Assembly: GCA_007026445.1 (NCBI GenBank)
Contig: VDMD01000022.1
Coordinates: forward strand, 186,001-250,000
Length of the DNA stretch: 64,000 bases
DNA from: Schizophyllum amplum
Lineage: Eukaryota; Basidiomycota; Agaricomycetes; Agaricales; Schizophyllaceae
Direction of reading: 5' to 3'
Part shown: positions 36,981 to 47,890 of the stretch, in pieces
Position numbering within the stretch: the first letter of the stretch is position 1
Layout: each line of letters begins with the position of its first letter
Notes under the pieces: model-generated
The model's database searches: none
Seen by the model: the letters and a program-made list of their open reading frames with translations, nothing else
Told to the model about the DNA's origin: nothing
Program-made: the position numbers and the translations under genes

Positions 36981-37820
36981 TCACGCATGCGAACCGCTCA
37001 CGAGGCCAACCTTGCTCTCGTCGAGCGGGACGTAGCGCGTGTTCTTCGCGCGCCGCTCGTCCGAGATTTGGTCGACATAGTTATCCACAATGATCAGGCC
37101 GTCTGACAGACCGGTCAGCTTCATGGACACAGCATCAACATGGGAATGCACTTACAGAGCTCGATCACCCATGCGATGATGTACACTACCGGGAGTGTCC
37201 ATCGCGCAGTGTTGTACGCCTTCCGGCACAGGTCCTCTTCCGCATCCTGCGTCATGGTGTTGTCGGCGATGCCGTTCAGGCATTCGTCTTGCCACTCAGC
37301 CTTGCTGTAGCGGAAGAATTCGACGAGACTCCAGATGCCGAATCCCACGCTGAGGAAGAATTGCGCGGTGAGGACGAAGAGGTACCATCGTACGAGTGTG
37401 CGGCGTCGGAATATGCATCCAATCAAACTGGTGGGCAGGTGAGGGGGATTGACGCGGCGCAGTTCAGGTCTACGTACCCAAAGAGGCAGATGAGGGCTAG
37501 GAAGGTGTAGATGCCGGCGGACACTTCTAACGTGGTGCGATCGACTCTCGCGGCAACTTGGGTGTCTGAAGGGGAAGGGAAGGATCAGCATAGGATACGC
37601 ATGTGAATGAGTGCAGATCTCACCTTGGTGCGCAAGACCATACCACGATCCAATAGCTACTGCGCCACCACCGAGCAGACCAATGAGGGTCATGACCTTG
37701 GCTAATTGAGTATGTGCATTCTTGGCATGCGCGCGCAAGACTCACGAAAACGCCGAAGCGCACAGGGAGGCAGCAGCAAAACTTGCGGGAGCGCACACCG
37801 TAAACCATGATCGCAGGCAA
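36981..37820 (-). CDS. Four-span membrane protein (tetraspanin/MARVEL-like)
   Basis: Start MPAIMVYGVRSRKFCCCLPV, with a Cys cluster (CCC) just before the first span, as in palmitoylated tetraspan proteins. Spans seen after splicing: VRFGVFVMTLIGLLGGGAVA, GIYTFLALICLFGLIGCIF, YLFVLTAQFFLSVGFGIWSL, and TLPVVYIIAWVIELYGLIIV. The loop between spans three and four carries two Cys (DECLNG and EEDLCRKAYN) with an acidic stretch, suggesting an extracytosolic disulphide. The C-terminal tail is short (VDQISDERRAKNTRYVPLDE). It has about five or six exons. The layout is that of tetraspanin or MARVEL-type proteins, but the large-loop CCG motif of true tetraspanins was not seen, so the family is left open. 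A TATA box lies about 150 bases upstream. Confidence 0.7.
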
Positions 37821-37972
37821 AGAACGTTTATTGTGAAGTGTTTAGGATGGGGTCGTGCGGCGGAGAAGAGTCGTAACTCGTCAGCGACAATGAGATGGGA
37901 CGAGGGGCGGTGAGAACGTCGACTGGCGCTGGGTTGGGGTGAAGGACAGCGTGTTTGCAGCACCAAACCTCG

Positions 37973-37980
37973 TTTATATG
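37973..37980 (-). promoter_or_regulatory. TATA box of the four-span membrane protein gene
   Basis: CATATAAA on the minus strand, about 153 bases before the ATG at 37820. Confidence 0.5.
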
Positions 37981-39601
37981 CGCCACGACGCGTGCAGGCC
38001 CCTGGAGCGGCAGTGCCGGCAGCGATCAAGAAGCGGAATCGAGGTGGTGCTCATCTGTTGGAATATCAAAGAGGCGTAATAAGGCGCGGCATCACAAGTG
38101 GGCGCTTGTTTGGAAACCCGAAAGCGCGCGCTGGGTGCGACCACCCACATACTTATTCTCCACCGTCTAGCACAACCTTAGCTATAGCAAGCGCACCCTC
38201 GTATATATAGGCTGTGTTGGATGCCGTAGATCTTGATAGGTATCTTCCTGTCAGGCCTTGACTTCAAATGACGCATATTTAGTCCATCTTCGACAGTGTC
38301 AGGACTCGAGGATGTAGCCCCTGGCAGCTATCCGAAAGCGGTGTCGATGCAGGTCGGAGGCATGAGGCTGTGCAGACACTGGTCGCCTTCAGCGTCCTCT
38401 GTATGCGGCCACACGACGGAGCCAAGGACCTCCTACCGGCTGCTGTCAGTGGCATGTTGGTGCCCGTAGAGGTGGACTTGAACAAGTGACGGTCGCCCAG
38501 TGTCGCCCAGCGGTCGCCACGAATCCTGACTCGTCACGGTCACATGAGAATCACGCACCGGCCAATGTTGACATTGTCACAATGATCCTCGTTCAGTTGA
38601 CCCACAGCTTAAGTAGAGGCCAGGCTACTGGAGCACTGAACGCTGACTGGTAGGGATAAGCGAATGGTACATCATGTTTCGCACGGCTGATATGTACTCA
38701 AACTGTACACCTACCCTCTGATATTCGTCCTGGGTCCCATGGGCCGTCGTCATTCCTTTCACTGCTTTCCCGACGCGATTCTCGTTCGTCAGGTAGTAGT
38801 ACCCTGTCATCTTCGTAAGGCTTCCTTAGGCATTAGCGCCACTGAGCCCGCCGCTCCAGCAAAGGCAATCGCCACACGAACTTGAAGTACCAGCCGCAGA
38901 CTGTCTGAGAACTCAGCGCGCCCGCGCGTGCGTGCCACGTCGCTGAGTAGACCAGGCTCGTTGACGAGATCGGCGTTGCTTAGAATTTGGGAGAGCGTGT
39001 CTTGCGACTAGCAGCGTGAACAGAGACGAGTCGTGGTCACGTTGTTCAGGCAAACGCGCCCATGCAGCAAATTCAGACCCAGCCGGCTTTTTCCGTCAGC
39101 GCCTGACCTCTACCACCACGCCGAGGACAAGCCGTTGCGCGATACATCAAGCTTCAAGCTTCGGTAAGGGGGCTGAAAGCGATGTCCTGCAGCATCTTTA
39201 CTCTGCTGCGTCGTAACAGTGCTGGGTCCAAGCCTGAAGCTGAAGACTTATTCCGGACTCCGGGTACGAGGGCGCATCCTCGCTCAGGACTGCGTGGCGC
39301 ATCATGACCCGCGTCTTTTAGTAGCTCCTGTGGACAGTCAAGTACTTCTCCTGAACTCATACCAAGTATATCTTGCTAAACCTGGCTTGTATGAACTTGA
39401 AACATCGGGATTGATACTCGGTGAGTATGCTGCTCTTACTTTCTTTGGATTCGCTAGTCTCATACACAGTAGGGGCCTACACTACGGTCTGGGCCATAAT
39501 TAGGTAAGGTAAGGGTCTACATGAGGTCTTTCGTGAGATTTGGAGATATGGAATTGTAGATGAATGGCAATGTCAATGCAAGAAACACTCGAGCGAAATA
39601 A
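37981..39601. other. Intergenic with minus-strand coding fragments
   Basis: On the minus strand, 39005-38830 reads SQDTLSQILSNADLVNEPGL then FSDSLRLVLQVRVAIAFAGA. In another frame, 38810-38700 reads MTGYYYLTNENRVGKAVKGM. These look like pieces of one gene, either with introns or decayed. I found no start, no family and no complete model. The rest of the segment holds nothing recognisable. Confidence 0.3.
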
Positions 39602-41098
39602 TCAAGCCGCACGCCCCTTTCCCTTCCCCCTGGCCTGAGGTGCGTAATCCTCTTCATCCTCGGTATCGTCGCCAGTAGTCTGCGTCAGTGTACTCAGCGT
39701 CTGCCGAGATACAGACTCGGCCTCTGAGATGTCGGCCAGCGCATCTGTGCGGCGCAGAGGCGCCGTCGTCCTGACAGGCGCCGCCCGACGCCCCTGCGAC
39801 CTCGAGCCACCGGCCTGCGCCTGAGTCTGCACGGGACGAAAGTAGACGGGCGCGCTGCTGGGACCAGCCCCGTTCTCATCCGTCATCAGCACCGGCACTG
39901 CGGCGCCGTAGCGCTGCTGCCCGACGCTTTGCGTCGACTCCTGCTGCAAGAGCCGCGCCATCCGCTCAGGCATCTCGGCGCCGTTCCTCGCTGGAGTAGG
40001 AGTCGGTGGGACCTGCCACTGCGAGGCCGGTCGCTGCGGGTGAGACTGGCGTACTGGACGACGCAGGGAAGGTGACGGCATCGGCGGGGTCACGCCGCGC
40101 GGATGGCGGTACACGCCTTGACGATGGTGCTCGGGATTGACTGGACGCTGATGATGGAAGGGGGAGCGCAGCAGGCGAGCGGACGAAGGGCATGGAGTGG
40201 AGGATGCCTGCAGTCCCTGGAACGACGGCATCGCCGGAGGATGCGACGCTGGGACCGCGTTCTCAAGCGCCGGGTTCAGCAGCTCACCAGCTTCGTTGCA
40301 GAGGAACGTCCCCTCCGGTCCGAGCCCTCGTGTACGCGCCAAGGTCTCGGTGTGCTGCTGATGAAAGTTCCACAGCGTGCGCATCACGTCGTTCTCTCTC
40401 AGCGCGAAGAGGTCCTCGTCGTTCAGCTGCATGACCTGCCGCAGCTGGTGCCGCAGCGCCTCGGCGTGCGTCACGCGCAGGAGCTCGGCCTCCGTGCGCG
40501 GCGGTGCACGGAGCCTTTCCAGCGGAATCTCGGCCACTGTATTGCCCTCAAGAAAGAAGACACGATGGTCGCCGAGGTCCGGTCGAGGGGCGACGTTGGG
40601 GCGAGCTGGCGCGCGAAGCAATTCCTCGATGTCGGGCACGTGACGTGGAGCGGGAGTTGTGAAGCGGTCGAGGTTGGGATGCGTAGGCGCGGTACGGAAC
40701 GATTCGCTGCGTTCGGTCTCGGTGTCAGACCCGGATCTGGCGCCTGCCAAGGACTCGGCGCTGGTGAAGGAGGCCCTGCCCTCCCGGTCGAGGGTATGCA
40801 CACCATCCGGACCGAGGACAACATCGCAATGGCCAAGAGGCTGCCCCTCACCGTTGGTCACGACCAGGCTTCCGGTACGACCCAGGCGACCTGTGCGACA
40901 AGGTCCGTTTGCTGCGGTTGTGGCAGTGACAGTGACCGAAGCGTTCTGTTGCTGAGCGCGATTTTGCGGCGCACGCGGATTCTGCCTGGCGGTGGTGTTG
41001 GCAGGCGCAGGCGCAGGCGCGGGGGCGGGCGTAGGCGTCCGTTGTTGGCGCGCTTGCTGCCGAGCACGTTCGGCTTTGGCATGGGATCGAAGACGCAT
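39602..41098 (-). CDS. Intronless disordered protein, 498 residues, unknown function
   Basis: Single uninterrupted frame from 41098 to 39602. N-terminal Arg/Gln/Ala-rich and APAPAPAPA region, then a compact stretch GRTGSLVVTNGEGQPLGHCD and VVLGPDGVHTLDREGR. The best-ordered part is in the middle: HRVFFLEGNTVAEIPLERLR, then ALRHQLRQVMQLNDEDLFAL and MRTLWNFHQQHTETLARTRG. The C-terminal half is Pro/Arg/Gln-rich with an acidic patch (DDTEDEEDY) and ends in GKGKGR. Length, TATA box and lack of introns make it a credible gene, though intronless genes are rare in this window. No family was recognised. The overlapping plus-strand frame 40103-41230 is its shadow. Confidence 0.6.
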   Translation of the reverse strand: MRLRSHAKAERARQQARQQRTPTPAPAPAPAPANTTARQNPRAPQNRAQQQNASVTVTATTAANGPCRTGRLGRTGSLVVTNGEGQPLGHCDVVLGPDGVHTLDREGRASFTSAESLAGARSGSDTETERSESFRTAPTHPNLDRFTTPAPRHVPDIEELLRAPARPNVAPRPDLGDHRVFFLEGNTVAEIPLERLRAPPRTEAELLRVTHAEALRHQLRQVMQLNDEDLFALRENDVMRTLWNFHQQHTETLARTRGLGPEGTFLCNEAGELLNPALENAVPASHPPAMPSFQGLQASSTPCPSSARLLRSPFHHQRPVNPEHHRQGVYRHPRGVTPPMPSPSLRRPVRQSHPQRPASQWQVPPTPTPARNGAEMPERMARLLQQESTQSVGQQRYGAAVPVLMTDENGAGPSSAPVYFRPVQTQAQAGGSRSQGRRAAPVRTTAPLRRTDALADISEAESVSRQTLSTLTQTTGDDTEDEEDYAPQARGKGKGRAA

Positions 41099-41186
41099 GT
41101 CTGGGTGAGTGGCTTAGCGTTTTGCGGAGAAGTGGATGAATGCGAGTGTCGGGGAACTGAGGAGACCAGTACGCCAATGCAAAAGC

Positions 41187-41193
41187 TCTTTAT
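41187..41193 (-). promoter_or_regulatory. TATA box of the 498-residue protein gene
   Basis: TATAAAG on the minus strand, about 90 bases before the ATG at 41098. Confidence 0.55.
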
Positions 41194-41742
41194 ACCCGTC
41201 ATCGTTGTGTGGGACCTTCCCATAAAGTGATGTGTAATGATCTTTGTGGTGGTCATAAAGGATTAATGTTTGCGGCCCGACCATAAGTGCTTTGGCAGAA
41301 ACACGCGCGTGCTTGTTCCCCTTTGTCTGAACCAATTCAGGGTAAGGACACACCACCAGGCCTGTGCACATTCCGCATGCTCTCGGCGGTAGCCTGCCTG
41401 CATGTATAAATCTGCTGGGCTGGGACCAGCTTATAACTTTGAACGTTGTCGGGCTGGTTTACGCCACAACTTCAAGCGACTGATCTACAACAGATAACAT
41501 GAGTTCGGATACTATTCGCCAACGTAGAAATTACCAAAAGTCTAGAGGTATGCGTAGATGTAACCTATCCGAGAAAATTGTCCGTCCGTGCAATGTCGTG
41601 TGGGGCCGTAAGGGTACGAAGTGGAGTGGAAGACAAGTCCCAAGCCACAAGTATAACAAGTGGACAGAGGTAAGGGGCTAGGGTCACATACGAGCAGGCA
41701 GCGTAGCCAAAGGTCCATCATCCTGCTCCATGCATTTCTCCT

Positions 41743-42384
41743 TCAGCGTCGCGACTCTGACGCACGAAGCAGCTGGACTCCGGACATGAGCATCACGACG
41801 AAGGTGATCACAATGCCCATGAAAGCGGGACTGGACACCGCATTCGACAGCGCGGAATTGCATGAACCACATTTCCAACCTGTTCGTGAACGTCAGCTGA
41901 AGCCACTCTGGCGGAGGACAGGACACACACCATCGCTGATCGACGTATAGTCTTGTGGCGTGTACATCGCGAACACCAGCTGGTTGTTCGACTTCATGTA
42001 CCCAGCTCTCTGCGTCGCATCGGGGCCACGATCATCCCACATCGACAGGGTGTAGCTCGCCTGCACGAGTGGGGAGTTCGGGTTGTCCTGCTGGTACGAG
42101 TAGATGTCCCACACGAGTTCCGTCGCGTCACCGTCCACAATGCCGACTGGGTACGTGTTCCCGTTCTCGCAGATGGCAGAGAGGGTGATGGATGTGGGTG
42201 TGGCAATGACGGAGGTGAGATTCCAGCCGAAGGTGACCATCTGGTTTTCCGCAATTTTGTAGTACGAGGTCGCGGTTGTCGGCGGCTGAGTGATAGTGAC
42301 GCCCCCGACCGCAGCAGTCTGAGGAATCTTGATGGTCGAAGACCCGGACGCGGAACCCGAATTGGAGGAGGAGGACTGAGGCAT
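41743..42384 (-). CDS. DUF7137-like protein with C-terminal membrane span
   Basis: Exon 1 starts MPQSSSSNSGSASGSSTIKI at 42384 and ends in ISDG; the intron (GATG/GTGTGT ... GAACAG/GTTGG) joins to GWKCGSCNSALSNAVSS. The middle is a beta-rich extracellular-type domain: VGGVTITQPPTTATSYYKIA, VTFGWNLTSVIATPTSITLS, WDIYSYQQDNPNSPLVQASY and KSNNQLVFAMYTPQDYTSIS. A C-terminal span (PAFMGIVITFVVMLMSGVQL) is followed by LLRASESRR and the stop. This matches the layout I know from fungal DUF7137 proteins, which are usually secreted or membrane-anchored by that last span. No signal peptide is seen in this model, so an upstream exon may be missing. The family call is from memory of sequence pattern. Confidence 0.6.
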
Positions 42385-45300
42385 GGCGGGCAGACGAAGG
42401 CAGTGGGCTGACGGCGACAAACAACGACGGCGACCGTGAGTCCGTTACTGTAACTGGTGACACAGCCGGTCACGCGCAGTCACACTGTTCGTCGCTCTTC
42501 CAAAGTTTCTGCCCTTTCCCATCCTGATTCGTGGCCTCTCTAGACTATCGAAGAGACTGGTCAGCAATACCACACAAACGCCAGCGATTAGGCTTGTGCA
42601 ACGGTACCTGAAGACATGTGCTCTGAGCTTTTGCTGGCACTGAACTCGCAGAGCCGGCCGTTGAACTGAATCAACAGGACACCTCGGCCCTGCAGCTCTA
42701 CGATGCTGTGCCAAACCCCCGGCTTCAGAGATGACATCGGCAACGCAGGATTTGATTGCTCTCGACATGGCAAGTAGACTCTCCCAGACCCAGTCTTAGG
42801 CTTTTCTCTTGCGCCATATTCGTGCACGACGTCGACATGAAGCAGTCCTATGCGCACAACTCGCAAGCTGTCAACCGTCAGAGCAATACTCTTGTCGATA
42901 TTTGGCCATTGGCAGCGCCACTTAGCGTGGCTGTTTTCCGCCAGTTCATGCTCTGAGCTTTGCCTCTCGGGAAACTCGTCCGCGCCACCCCCAAATCATC
43001 AGTCCGGTTCACATGTACAGGTGTCCCCCGCCTCCCCTTCTCGCTGCTGAACATTCCCAGCATCAGCTTCCACCGCGCGCGTATCAGTCTGGCGGACCTA
43101 CATCGATCTCGTCGGCACCTCACGAACCACCCTTTCTATGGCGGGCGCTGGTGCGCAAGCATCTGCGCGTCCCCGTGGACTCGAAAGCCGGTGCTAGCCA
43201 ATACTGTACGTGGTTGCGCCATAGATGCGTGACGAGCTTTTGCCATGCTGGTGCTGGCGATACCGATAGGTGTCTCGTTCTCTTTTGCTCTCAGGGACGA
43301 GCAATTGTTCAAGGCGACTCATCCCCGGAGGGCGATGAACATATCCGGAACAAAGCATGTCGCAGATTCATCGATGATCCCGTGCTCCCGCTATCCTAAC
43401 CGCTGATGCAGATGGCTGGCGCTTGTAAGCCGGTGAGTAACAAACTGCGATACTTGTATACAATGTATTGTTCTGCATCTGTTTGCCACGAAGAGGCGGG
43501 CTAACGGATTTGCAGGGTATACACAACCGCTCTAGTAGGCCGTCACCGTTGTGGGAACAGCTCCCCTTCAACCGCGCATTTTCTTCTGAAGTTGCACTCA
43601 AAAGAGCCCATTATATTTGCGAAGGATATGCGTGTTCTCCGGGACCAGCTGAGATCAATTCTTCAACCCGCGGTCCTCTTGGTGCAGCCATACCCGTACA
43701 ACGTAGGCGGCTACCTTTGGTAACAGGATTTCTGGTGCGCCTTGTTCTCTATTGTTCTATCCTTGCGCACGATTTCCTCGACTACTCAGGCCTACAGACC
43801 CTCGACCAGACCATGCGATGACAAGTCGACCATCCTGTTCATCATGCGTCGCGTCTGCCACCGGCCCTGGGTCACTGCGCCCCAACTTTTTTGCATGACC
43901 GCCTGCTGATGCCCCAAGCCCGCATATCGACGCCATAGACGCAACCCCGTCCCGTCTCATAAGTATACGCGACCCCGTCCCGTCTCGGAGGTCCTGGCTC
44001 TTGCGACTTGCACTCGGGGCCCCCGCTCGCGATGAAGATCGTTGGAAGCGGGAGGCCGAGTCAGTTCGGTTTACTTACCGTTTTGAGTTGAGCGGCCGTG
44101 AACGGTTCGTGAGCCGGGTCACGTGACTGGATGTTGAACTTTGCCATGATGGTCCGGGACGATGATGGATCTCCATCACCTGGATGGCATTGGTAGCCTA
44201 ATCTCGACATCGTATCTGACATAGGGCACTCAGTTACCCAAGAGATGGTCCCAATATGGTGTGCGCCATCGCGAGGACGCGACGGCGGCTCGGATGCATT
44301 CGATCGGGACGAAAAGTTAGCTGTAGAGCAGCCGTACTGCGTAGGAATACGATGAATATTGTGTTGTCAAAGGTGACACTGACAGGACACGATTGGCGGA
44401 CCGCTGAATATAACCGGCAGTCGCCGAGCATCACGTGTTGAATGTTCGACTTGCTTTACGTCGCGCCCTTGTCATTGAGATGTGCAACCCGTCTCCCCTC
44501 TCCCATTGTCCCGGATTGACATAACTATTCTGTGTGTTGACTGCTCTGTCAAAGTAGTCGTCTTACCAAAAGCAATGAACAGAGCCATGAGCCGCGCCCT
44601 GCGCGCATCTACACCGCCCGCTCGCCTCACCGATCACCATGCTCGGTGAGTGTTCACTGCTCGCAACATCCTTGACGAGATCATCCCCGGGCAAGTCTGT
44701 GTCGCGCCGTGATCGTCGGTCGTTCAGCAGGACGCAGCCACCGGCTGCCACCCGTCAATACACGTGCTTAGACTGATACGGTGCTCCACTCAAGGCCTGC
44801 CCAGGCCTACTCCGTCTCCAGCCTACTCCGTTAAGTGCAAGCGCCCGATATCTCGCATCGGCAGGAACGAAGAGCCTGAGAGCGGTGCGCACTCTATCGT
44901 CTCGGTCCTGACTCTGCCGTCCTCGGTCCTGGAAGCAGTGCTCGGCGTACGTCCGGATTCCGAGTCCCGTGAGTGGCGGGGGTTTGACAGTCCTTTCGTA
45001 GTCGTTCGAGGTGTCGATGGGCACCATTGCTTGTGCCGCTGATGGGTGAAGAACGGAATGAACATAGAGATTGCATAGAGACCTATCTGAGACTCTTTAC
45101 GGCCCGATACATACAGCTCTGATACAGCTCTCATTCAGGTTTTCGTATGATCACGGCATAGAAAGAACGTACGATTCATGGCGTCCGTATATGGAAGGCT
45201 TTGTTGCGGCGTGCGTTCAGCCGCATGAAGGGCTATGCATGTTGGCAAACGTGACCTGTCCGCGGGGAAGATCCTTCAGTGAAAGAAGCTTGAAGGAGAT

Positions 45301-45621
45301 GTAGAGTCATCCTTGAAGACAAGTGATAAGTATCGTATACCGTGCCGTAGGAAGGAGCGCGCACCGATAAAGATCATTCCTTGAACGCACCAAGCCCTCT
45401 GAAACGGAGGATGAACGGTAGACTGAGTCTGCAGGGACGAGCGCACGGCCGGTAAATTCAGGGCTGGACCGCGGGGTACTCGGTGCGCTCGTCTCGACGG
45501 ATCAGAGACTCGACCCGTCCTGCGGGCATGAAAGCGCGGGGCCGCAAAGCAGGACGACAGCCTCGGTCTTCGGGGACGGCACCCAGGGTCCCCTATGTAA
45601 GTCATGCAGGTCGTCGCCTCG
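42385..45621. other. Gene-poor region
   Basis: More than 3 kb without a supportable gene. Open frames are short and inconsistent on both strands, with no motif, transposase or reverse-transcriptase signature. A short direct repeat (ACCCCGTCCCGTCTC) occurs at about 43941 and 43972. Confidence 0.4.
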
Positions 45622-45684
45622 GCCAAGGGTGCAGCCAAGCCAAGGGTGCGGACAAGCCAAGGATGCAGACAAGCCAAGGATGCA
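45622..45684. repeat. 17-base minisatellite
   Basis: About three and a half tandem copies, consensus GACAAGCCAAGGATGCA; copies begin near 45634, 45651 and 45668, with a partial copy to the left. Confidence 0.85.
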
Positions 45685-45814
45685 GGCGAGATAAGCAGGA
45701 AGAAATCGGAAGGCCGGCAGGAAGGTCGGAAGCGCTGCCTTGAGAAACCGGCCGAGGCGAGGTGACGGAGAACGCCGCGACGTTTGGCCATAAAATCCGT
45801 GCTGGGCCGGGCTT

Positions 45815-47383
45815 TCAAGGTGTGGCCAAAACCTGCGGTGGCGAAGGAGCGTCAAATACACTTTGTAAGATATGGCGGCGCCTTGACAAGAGACGGTGTC
45901 TGCAGAGCGTTGGATGTCGCAAAGGCTCTACGAGCGCGTAAGTCGTCACGTTGCCTGAGCGGGCTGAATAGGGAGAATATGCGAGTTGCATGAAGAGGAT
46001 ACTCGGGTTGTATGGAAAGGATGTTCGAGTTGTATGGAGAGGATGTTCGAGTTGTATAGAGAGGATGTTCGAGTTGTATAGAGAGAATGTTCGAGTTGTA
46101 TAGAGAGGATGCTCGAGATCTCGATTATGTGCCGAAGCCGATTGGTATAGCCCTCCTGGTCTGCTCGGAAGACATCCACGGAGGGAGACGGTGAAATGAG
46201 CGTCGTAGACAGCGGAGAGCAGTTCTACACGCATGAGGCTTCGCAGATGCAGCGAAGATAGCTTGCGTATTTGCATACGGTCACTTGTCCTCCCGAACCC
46301 TCGCGAACCTCCAAAAGAGATCGTCAGTCGGTAAGGGCCCGCTGAACGACTTACTCGGCACCGCCAGGCGCTGAGAGCGGGTCCAAGCTTCTGCAGCGCC
46401 ATGAGTGGATCCAGGCTTTGACGCGTTATGGTCGGGCTGCCGGTCACTTGATCGTTCAGTAGAGCTGCCGGCAACAGGAATGCTCCTCCTATGACAGCTG
46501 CTTCGAGGGCGATTGGAGCGGGGAGCCTGGCTTTACGGTCGAGCAGCGGCGAGATAGTCAATAAGGCGTCTGCAGAAAGACACGCATTTTCGGCGTGGTC
46601 GGCGAGGGGGTTCGAGGACGACGCGGGCGGGTCCGGTCCGCCCAGGATACTTTTTGGTCGGGGTAGTACCTGCTCAGAGAGGGCGACAAGGCGACGGAGC
46701 AGTGTGAGCGACCTGATATGAACGGTCACGATGGTTAAGCAGCCGTTCTTGCGCAATAGGTCGCCAGCGGAGCTCGGTAACCGGTGTGACCGTTGCACCC
46801 GAAGCACGCAAAGGAGGACGACGAGCACCCAGACCGCCTCGGACAATATAGAGCGCCAGGTACAAAAACGTTGACAAGGACAGAGCGATGAAAGGGGCGG
46901 GTCTGAGCAGACCATTAATCGATCTATATTCGTCGTTTCGGCTGAGGACCTTTGGAGAACGTGAACGCTGGAATGGAGAGGGTTTTTGCCGTCGAAGGGT
47001 CGTAGACGGGTGCGATGCGTGGGTCCACAAGCTGGATGGGCGCAGACATCACGGCCCGCAGTATAGAACCTTGAACAGCAGGTGCAAAGCAGGTGGGGGG
47101 CCTCAGAAGCAGGCAGGGGGCCTTTAGAAGCAGACAGAGATGAACCGAGGAGGGGAGTGCGGACTCGTTTCAGTTCGAAACAGATAGGCAGGCAGACCAG
47201 TGATGGGGCTATCAGCGGCGCTGACTGAGGCGGCGTCTTCGGCCCCAACGGACGTCCAGGCTCTTTCTTTGCAGCGCGACGGGGAGCGCGAGAGCGGCAG
47301 AAAATTTTGAGGAAATTTGGTGGAGAGAGGCGACGTCGGTGGCGGCGCGCTTGGACGTTTGCATTGTCTGACGGAAGAGGCAA
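45815..47383 (-). other. Long open frame of doubtful coding status
   Basis: A 522-codon open frame runs on the minus strand with no stop. It has no recognisable domain, its composition is Leu/Ser/Arg/Pro-rich as in chance GC-rich frames, and it reads straight through the 22-base minisatellite. Since 22 is not a multiple of 3, the repeat shifts phase each copy (units like LEHPLYTTRTF, SLYNSNILSI and YNSNILSIQLE). I consider it more likely non-coding. The rest, to 47890, is the promoter side of the gene at 47891. Confidence 0.2.
45983..46114. repeat. 22-base minisatellite, six copies
   Basis: Six head-to-tail 22-base units starting at 45983, 46005, 46027, 46049, 46071 and 46093, consensus GAGTTGTATAGAGAGGATGT plus TC. 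Outer copies diverge most, and the central ones differ by one or two bases. Confidence 0.92.
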
Positions 47384-47890
47384 TTATTGTGCGCGTTTAT
47401 CGGCCGGACCGGCACAGCGCAGCGGGTTTCAAGCCTTCTGTAGCGCCCGCATGCAGAAGAAAGTCCGAACGAGGGAGCAGATCTTGTTGAACTCCATCGC
47501 TGCTGTTGTTCGTCGCTGTGGGACAAGAAATCCGGAGCGCCAGAGCTGGTCGCCGTTGGTTTCAGCAGCGCACGCGACGTTTTCCCACCACAAGGTTCCC
47601 ACGGCTCGCATAGGAGGCAATCATCCGCCTCTGCATCTTACCCTCAACTTCGCAGAGTTTGGGCGTTTCGCTGAGCTCGTCGCCGTCGTCGCTGCCGTCG
47701 CCCGTCGCTGTCATCGCCGACGTTGACATCGAGAGAAGGAACGAAGTTGACAGGCGAGACAACGCGCAGGTGAGTTGCCCGCTCCGTCGGCAATGGCGCC
47801 CGCTCAACAGTTCATCCTCAGCGTCACTCAGCTTCGACTGCATCGCAGACAGCGTCGCCACCCTCCCTACTATTCTTCCCGCAACCCAAC

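Noticed and set aside
40103..41230. 375-codon plus-strand frame.
   Set aside because: It is antisense to the 498-residue minus-strand frame, which has a TATA box and more protein-like composition; the plus frame is its GC-driven shadow.
42385..45621. Retrotransposon remnant in the gene-poor region.
   Set aside because: No reverse transcriptase, integrase, gag-like or long terminal repeat signal could be seen in any frame.
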